Assembly: GCA_964437465.1 (NCBI GenBank)
Contig: CAYTGI010000022.1
Coordinates: 1 to 17,220, forward strand
Direction of reading: 5' to 3'
DNA length: 17,220 bases
Source: JAGQLF01 sp964437465
GTDB taxonomy: Bacteria > Patescibacteriota > Dojkabacteria > J137
Shown: positions 13,209 to 17,220 of the stretch, piece by piece
How the letters are laid out: each line of letters begins with the position of its first letter
Numbering within the stretch: position 1 is the first letter of the stretch
Notes under the pieces: generated by a model
Database searches by the model: none
The model's input: only the letters and a program-made list of their open reading frames with translations
What the model was told of the DNA's origin: nothing
Position numbers and translations under genes: made by a program

Positions 13209-16112
13209 ATGAATATTCAGGTTTTACAAAATTTAAGCAGTCTTCTTCCATTTGATGAGAAGGTGTTTAAAAGGTTTGTTAGGAATCATGTAAAAGATCT
13301 AGATGATTCAGAGGAAATTGTAAATACAATTGTTGAAGATGTCGCTCTTACAGTCTTTAATGATATGAATTTCAAAGACTTAATAGAAGCTTCGATATTA
13401 GTTGCTGCTCAGAATATTCAAAACGATATCGTATACGATAAAGTTGCCACAAGATTTTTACTAACAAAGATTTACAACTCAGCTCTAGATCTGGAAGGTG
13501 ATTATGAGACATTTGAAGAGTTATATAGAGAAAGTTTTAAAAAATATATTCAAAATGGAGTTGAAATGGGTCTTTTAAATCCAGATCTTCCAACTCTATT
13601 TAATATAAATCAATTATCTAGAGAGTTTCTTCACGAAAATGAAGACATCTTCAAATATATAGGATTAAGTACAATTGAAAATAGGTACGCATTGAGAGAT
13701 AGAAAACAGAAGATTATTGAAACTCCACAGTTTATGTGGATGAGGGTTGCAATGGGATTATCTCTAAAAGAAGAATACCCTACGGACCAAGCAATTAAGT
13801 TCTACAGAAAATTATCAAAGCTTGAATATATTCCTGGAGGATCTACAAATATTGGGTCTGGTACAACATACTCAGTTTTGAGCAATTGTTATTTGATGGA
13901 TACAGAAGATGACACACATGCAATTTTTGATAACGTGAAAAATGTAGCACTTATCTCAAAAGCAACAGGAGGTATTGGAATCTCTGTAACAAAATTAAGA
14001 GCAGGTGGGTCTCCTGTAAAATCTAATAATACCATGTCTACAGGGCCTATTCCTTTTATTAAGGTAATGGACTCAGCATTAAAATCCATGTCAAGAGCTG
14101 GGAAGAAATACGGAGCTATGTGCGTATACATGGAAAACTGGCACATAAACTTCCCTGAATTTATTGATCTTAGACAAAACGCAGGAGACGATTATAGGCG
14201 AGTAAGGACAGCAGATACAGCTGTGTACATTTCAGATGAATTTATGAAACGTGTTGTTAATAATGATAAATGGTATATGTTTGATCCTGCTGAGACGCCT
14301 GATCTACCTGAACTTTACGGAGCAGAATTCAGTAAAAGATACGAAGAATACTGCAAAATGGCTGATGAGGGAAAGATGAATATGCATAAAATTGTCCCAG
14401 CAAGAGAACAGATGAAACAGATTTTAACCTCTCTTCAAGGAACTTCTCATCCTTGGTTAACTTGGAAAGATACAATAAATTTAAGAGCGTTGAATAATAA
14501 TACTGGAACAATCCATTGTTCAAATTTATGTACTGAGATAACTCTTCCTCAAGATAGAGATAATATTGCTGTGTGTAATTTAGCCTATATAAATCTTGCT
14601 ACACATGTTGATAGAGAAGAAGAAGATCTCGACAAGAAAGTTAACTGGAATAAGCTTGAAGAAACTGTAAGAATTTTAATTAGACATTTAGATAATCTTG
14701 TTGAAGTAAACCAATTACCACTTCCAGAAACAAGAAATTCAGATGAGAATAATAGAGCCGTTGGTATGGGAATGTCAGGTTTTGCAGAAATTTTAGAGTA
14801 TTTTGGATATGCATATGATTCAAATGAAGCATATGATCTTATGGATCAGATCACTGAATTCATAAGCTATATAGCCATTGATGAAAGTGCAAATCTTTCT
14901 GAAGAAAGGGGCTCATACAAAAATTTCGAAGGATCTATGTGGTCTAAGGGATTTGTTCCAATGGATACAATTGAGAAATTGGCTAGGGATAGAGAAGGAA
15001 ATACAAACTGGGAAATGCCTAAGGATGAAAAAGGTGAAAGTTTGATCTTAAATGGTTTAGAAGGAATAAGGCAAAGAATTGAAAGAGGAATTCAAAATGC
15101 TTCAAGTGAAGAAAGTAAAGAGCTCTATGAAATATTTGAGCAGATTACTGAGTACGTAAAAAGTTATAAAGAAGATGATAAAAAAGTTCAGAAGTCAGAA
15201 TACAGAATTGTTGAAAATGCACCTGGAGAAGGCATAGCTTTATCTCAAGATAATAGTTATAAACTAGACTGGGATGCGCTAAGACAAAAGGTAAAGAAAG
15301 GAATGAGAAACGCTACAGTTATGGCTATTGCACCTAATGCATCAACAGGTTTAGTTTTAGGAACATCACCTGGAATTGATCCTAGATTTGCTCAGATTTT
15401 TAGTAGAAACACCTATAGTGGAAAATTCTTGGATATTAATCACAATTTAGTGAAAAGTTTGAAAGAAATAGGTATTTGGGAAGATGTGAGGGAGAAGGTT
15501 CTTGCTAAATACGGTGATATATCTGAAATTGAAGAAATACCCCAAGAGCTAAAAGATGTTTATAAAACTTCATTCCAGATTTCTCCATATGCTTACATTG
15601 AAGTAGCAAGCAGAGCACAAAAATGGATAGATCAAGCAATGAGTAGAAATATGTATTTAGAAACCAGAGATATTGATGAGATGCTTGATATTTACACTGA
15701 TGCTTGGAGAAGAGGTTTGAAAACAACTTATTATCTACATGTAAAACCAAGACATACAGCTGAACAAAGTACAATTAAAGTTAACAAAGGAAAAGATCTA
15801 AATAAAAAAGGTTTTGGATCATTGAAACAGACAAGTCAGGTATCTTTCGACGGGCAAAAGGAAAGGAAAGGATTTGGATTTGCTGAAGTTGTTGAACCTG
15901 AACAACAAGTTAAAAAAGAGGTCTTAGAAGTGAATGCTGCTAAAGAATCGTCACCAGGTCAATCTGATAAATCTTTTGGATTTGGAAAGGCGAGCGAGGA
16001 TAGTGAAGTTAAAGAAAAGTCTAACTTTAAACCGACTAAAGTTGATCAGAGTATTTTAAATGCATGTCCTCTAGATCCAGCAGAAAGGGCTAATTGCGAA
16101 GCATGCCAATAA
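13209..16112 (+). CDS. nrdA: Class I ribonucleotide reductase large (alpha) subunit
   Basis: NrdA reduces ribonucleoside diphosphates to deoxyribonucleotides, using a radical generated in NrdB. The 967-aa sequence keeps every core residue: C227 (SNCYL) and C456 (AVCNL) as the redox pair, N439, thiyl C441 and E443 in SNLCTEI, the radical-transfer pair Y841-Y842, and the tail C963-E-A-C966 that is re-reduced by thioredoxin-like partners. Residues about 1-92 look like an ATP-cone that has lost its KRDG hairpin. Residues about 590-685 are a charged, helical insertion not found in E. coli NrdA. The region about 860-950 is a flexible tail with three KGFG/SFGFG repeats. It is partnered with the nrdB 61 bp downstream. 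ATG at 13209 has no Shine-Dalgarno. Confidence 0.96.
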   Translation: MNIQVLQNLSSLLPFDEKVFKRFVRNHVKDLDDSEEIVNTIVEDVALTVFNDMNFKDLIEASILVAAQNIQNDIVYDKVATRFLLTKIYNSALDLEGDYETFEELYRESFKKYIQNGVEMGLLNPDLPTLFNINQLSREFLHENEDIFKYIGLSTIENRYALRDRKQKIIETPQFMWMRVAMGLSLKEEYPTDQAIKFYRKLSKLEYIPGGSTNIGSGTTYSVLSNCYLMDTEDDTHAIFDNVKNVALISKATGGIGISVTKLRAGGSPVKSNNTMSTGPIPFIKVMDSALKSMSRAGKKYGAMCVYMENWHINFPEFIDLRQNAGDDYRRVRTADTAVYISDEFMKRVVNNDKWYMFDPAETPDLPELYGAEFSKRYEEYCKMADEGKMNMHKIVPAREQMKQILTSLQGTSHPWLTWKDTINLRALNNNTGTIHCSNLCTEITLPQDRDNIAVCNLAYINLATHVDREEEDLDKKVNWNKLEETVRILIRHLDNLVEVNQLPLPETRNSDENNRAVGMGMSGFAEILEYFGYAYDSNEAYDLMDQITEFISYIAIDESANLSEERGSYKNFEGSMWSKGFVPMDTIEKLARDREGNTNWEMPKDEKGESLILNGLEGIRQRIERGIQNASSEESKELYEIFEQITEYVKSYKEDDKKVQKSEYRIVENAPGEGIALSQDNSYKLDWDALRQKVKKGMRNATVMAIAPNASTGLVLGTSPGIDPRFAQIFSRNTYSGKFLDINHNLVKSLKEIGIWEDVREKVLAKYGDISEIEEIPQELKDVYKTSFQISPYAYIEVASRAQKWIDQAMSRNMYLETRDIDEMLDIYTDAWRRGLKTTYYLHVKPRHTAEQSTIKVNKGKDLNKKGFGSLKQTSQVSFDGQKERKGFGFAEVVEPEQQVKKEVLEVNAAKESSPGQSDKSFGFGKASEDSEVKEKSNFKPTKVDQSILNACPLDPAERANCEACQ

Positions 16113-16115
16113 GTA

Positions 16116-16137
16116 CAAAAGTACTTAGGTACTTTTG
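16116..16137. repeat. Hairpin and 8-bp-spaced GTAC repeat between nrdA and nrdB
   Basis: CAAAAGTAC (16116-16124), loop TTAG and GTACTTTTG (16129-16137) form a perfect 9-bp stem just after the nrdA stop. GTAC occurs at 16113, 16121 and 16129, exactly 8 bp apart. The following bases are only weakly T-rich, so a strong terminator is unlikely. It could be a 3'-end stabiliser, a processing site or an operator for nrdB. Confidence 0.6.
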
Positions 16138-16161
16138 ATTAACTAATTCATTTTTAAATTT

Positions 16162-16167
16162 TAATAT
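16162..16167 (+). promoter_or_regulatory. -10-like element ahead of nrdB
   Basis: TAATAT ends 6 nt before ATG at 16174, which would give a leaderless nrdB mRNA in addition to readthrough from nrdA. In such AT-rich DNA a chance match is quite possible. Confidence 0.3.
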
Positions 16168-16173
16168 TATTCT

Positions 16174-17169
16174 ATGTTACTTAAAAAAAGACAACGAGGA
16201 GATGAGCTCCAGTTACAAACAATTGAATATCCATGGGCACAGGATCTTTTAGATCAGGCAATTGCAAATACATGGTTTCCTCATGAAGCTCCTATGGCTG
16301 AAGATTTAGAAAACTGGAGAAACATGAGCGAAGATGAAAAGAATGCAGTGATTATGTACATAGGATTTTCGAATCCAATGGAATATGAAGTGAATGAATC
16401 TATCATGTATGGGATGATGCCATTTATTTCTGCACCTGAAGTTAATATGTATTTAATTAGGCAACAATGGGAAGAGGTAAATCATGCGCTTTCGTTCGAT
16501 TACGTAATAAATACGTTAGAGATTGATAGAAAAAAAGCATTTAATACACATAAAGACGTGCCAACTGTAAAAGCTAAGGAAAATTTTTTAAAAGATTCAA
16601 TAGATAGGATGAGCAGAGGAGATGTTGATGTTGAAACTGTGGAGGGAATTAGGGATTTTATAAAAAATATTGTAAAAACTAACATAGTTACTGAAGGGGT
16701 TTGGTTCTACAGTGGGTTTATGTTCGCTTTAAGTTTTAGGCAAAGAAACCTAATGAGAAATTTAGGAACAATCACTGACTGGATTTCTAGGGATGAAGCT
16801 CTCCATTTAAAAGTGGGGATTAATATTATATTGACAGTTCTAGAAGAACATCCAGAAGTAGTTACTCCAGAGTTTGCTGAAGAAATTAAAAGTATTGTTG
16901 TGGAAGCGGTTGAATTAGAGATGGCTTATAATAAAGTTCTTTTACCAAATGGAATATTAGGTTTAAACACGGAATTCATCAATAAATACGTGCAGTATGT
17001 AGCCGATAGAAGACTTGAAGAACTAGGATTTGAACCTCATTATCATGTTCAGAATCCAGCTAAATGGATGAGTACAGCGAACGATACATTCCAACTTGTG
17101 AATTTCTTCGAGACTGTAAATACTTCTTATGAAGTAAACGCTACTGGAACTAGAGGTATGAAGAAATAG
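16174..17169 (+). CDS. nrdB: Class Ic-type ribonucleotide reductase small (beta) subunit
   Basis: The 331-aa ferritin-like protein holds the metal cofactor that makes the thiyl radical in NrdA. From my memory of the Chlamydia trachomatis R2 sequence it aligns closely, with a constant numbering offset of 19. The six ligands are E70, E101, H104, E174, E208 and H211 (Chlamydia E89, E120, H123, E193, E227, H230). The residue that carries the stable radical in class Ia (E. coli Tyr122) is F108, as in Chlamydia F127, and the first ligand is Glu rather than Asp. This predicts a tyrosyl-radical-free Mn/Fe cofactor. The C-terminal tail (NFFETVNTSYEVN) keeps the Tyr needed for radical transfer. ATG at 16174 lacks a Shine-Dalgarno, and an intrinsic terminator follows. 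Confidence 0.95.
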   Translation: MLLKKRQRGDELQLQTIEYPWAQDLLDQAIANTWFPHEAPMAEDLENWRNMSEDEKNAVIMYIGFSNPMEYEVNESIMYGMMPFISAPEVNMYLIRQQWEEVNHALSFDYVINTLEIDRKKAFNTHKDVPTVKAKENFLKDSIDRMSRGDVDVETVEGIRDFIKNIVKTNIVTEGVWFYSGFMFALSFRQRNLMRNLGTITDWISRDEALHLKVGINIILTVLEEHPEVVTPEFAEEIKSIVVEAVELEMAYNKVLLPNGILGLNTEFINKYVQYVADRRLEELGFEPHYHVQNPAKWMSTANDTFQLVNFFETVNTSYEVNATGTRGMKK

Positions 17170-17188
17170 TATATCTTACAAAATACAC

Positions 17189-17220
17189 AAGAGCAGGAAT
17201 AATCCTGCTCTTTTCTTTTT
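17189..17220 (+). terminator. Intrinsic terminator of the nrdAB unit
   Basis: GAGCAGGA (17191-17198), loop ATAA and TCCTGCTC (17203-17210) form a GC-containing 8-bp stem, extended by A-T pairs at its base and followed by TTTTCTTTTT. It starts about 20 bp after the nrdB stop. It is the only canonical intrinsic terminator I can see in the window. Confidence 0.93.

Noticed and set aside
13209..16112. Intein or group I intron in nrdA
   Set aside because: Inteins are common in RNR genes, but the extra ~95 residues lack splice-junction Cys/Ser and HN motifs and are highly charged and helical.
1..17220. Reassigned TGA codon, as in Gracilibacteria/SR1
   Set aside because: Stops are mostly TAA/TAG, but all genes run full length with TGA read as stop, and GtrA ends at TGA in a GTGA overlap with the next start.

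Overview
The window is AT-rich bacterial chromosome holding fifteen protein genes, no RNA genes and no mobile elements. It has no gene-free stretch over 300 bp. The gene mix (RecA, SufS-type desulfurase, GAPDH, GtrA, four-helix-bundle protein, several single-pass or signal-anchored surface proteins of unknown role), the small intergenic gaps and the AT bias suggest a Candidate Phyla Radiation (Patescibacteria) genome. A Dojkabacteria/Microgenomates-like lineage is possible but unproven. The standard bacterial code fits. Nine genes stop at TAA, five at TAG and one at TGA, and that TGA overlaps the next start (GTGA), so TGA is not read as glycine here. None of the fifteen starts has a convincing Shine-Dalgarno sequence. 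Several have a -10-like hexamer only 5-7 nt before the start codon, which points to leaderless or near-leaderless mRNAs.

Layout. 40-3693 (+): a cytosolic HExxH protein, a membrane-anchored hypothetical protein, recA behind a promoter whose -35 lies inside a perfect dyad, a four-helix-bundle protein, and a winged-helix protein fused to a nucleotidyltransferase fold that has lost its catalytic signature. 3746-6997 (+): two secreted or surface proteins. The first is a coiled-coil M23 endopeptidase whose catalytic domain is circularly permuted. The second is a parallel beta-helix protein with a C-terminal dockerin-like EF-hand pair. 6994-8142 (-): SufS-type cysteine desulfurase, whose stop codon overlaps that of the beta-helix gene. 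8224-8862 (+): a four-helix membrane protein, followed by seven perfect copies of a 7-bp tandem repeat that runs to one base short of the end of the convergent GAPDH gene. 12236-8921 (-): GtrA, a membrane-anchored carboxypeptidase-regulatory-like/beta-propeller protein and GAPDH, in a probable operon. 12258-12968 (+): a JAMM/MPN-like metalloprotein, divergent from GtrA.

13119-17220 (+) is a ribonucleotide reductase unit. nrdA (967 aa) and nrdB (331 aa) sit behind two candidate NrdR boxes, one of them at the centre of a perfect 36-bp palindrome, and the unit closes with a clear intrinsic terminator. NrdB has Phe where class Ia enzymes carry the radical Tyr, and Glu as first metal ligand, which is the class Ic (Chlamydia-type, Mn/Fe) signature. 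NrdA has an eroded N-terminal ATP-cone, an insertion of about 95 residues, and a long repetitive tail ahead of its C-terminal CxxC.

The strongest items for follow-up are the permuted M23 domain, the class Ic reductase with its NrdR-box/palindrome control region, the recA dyad, and the absence of Shine-Dalgarno sites.
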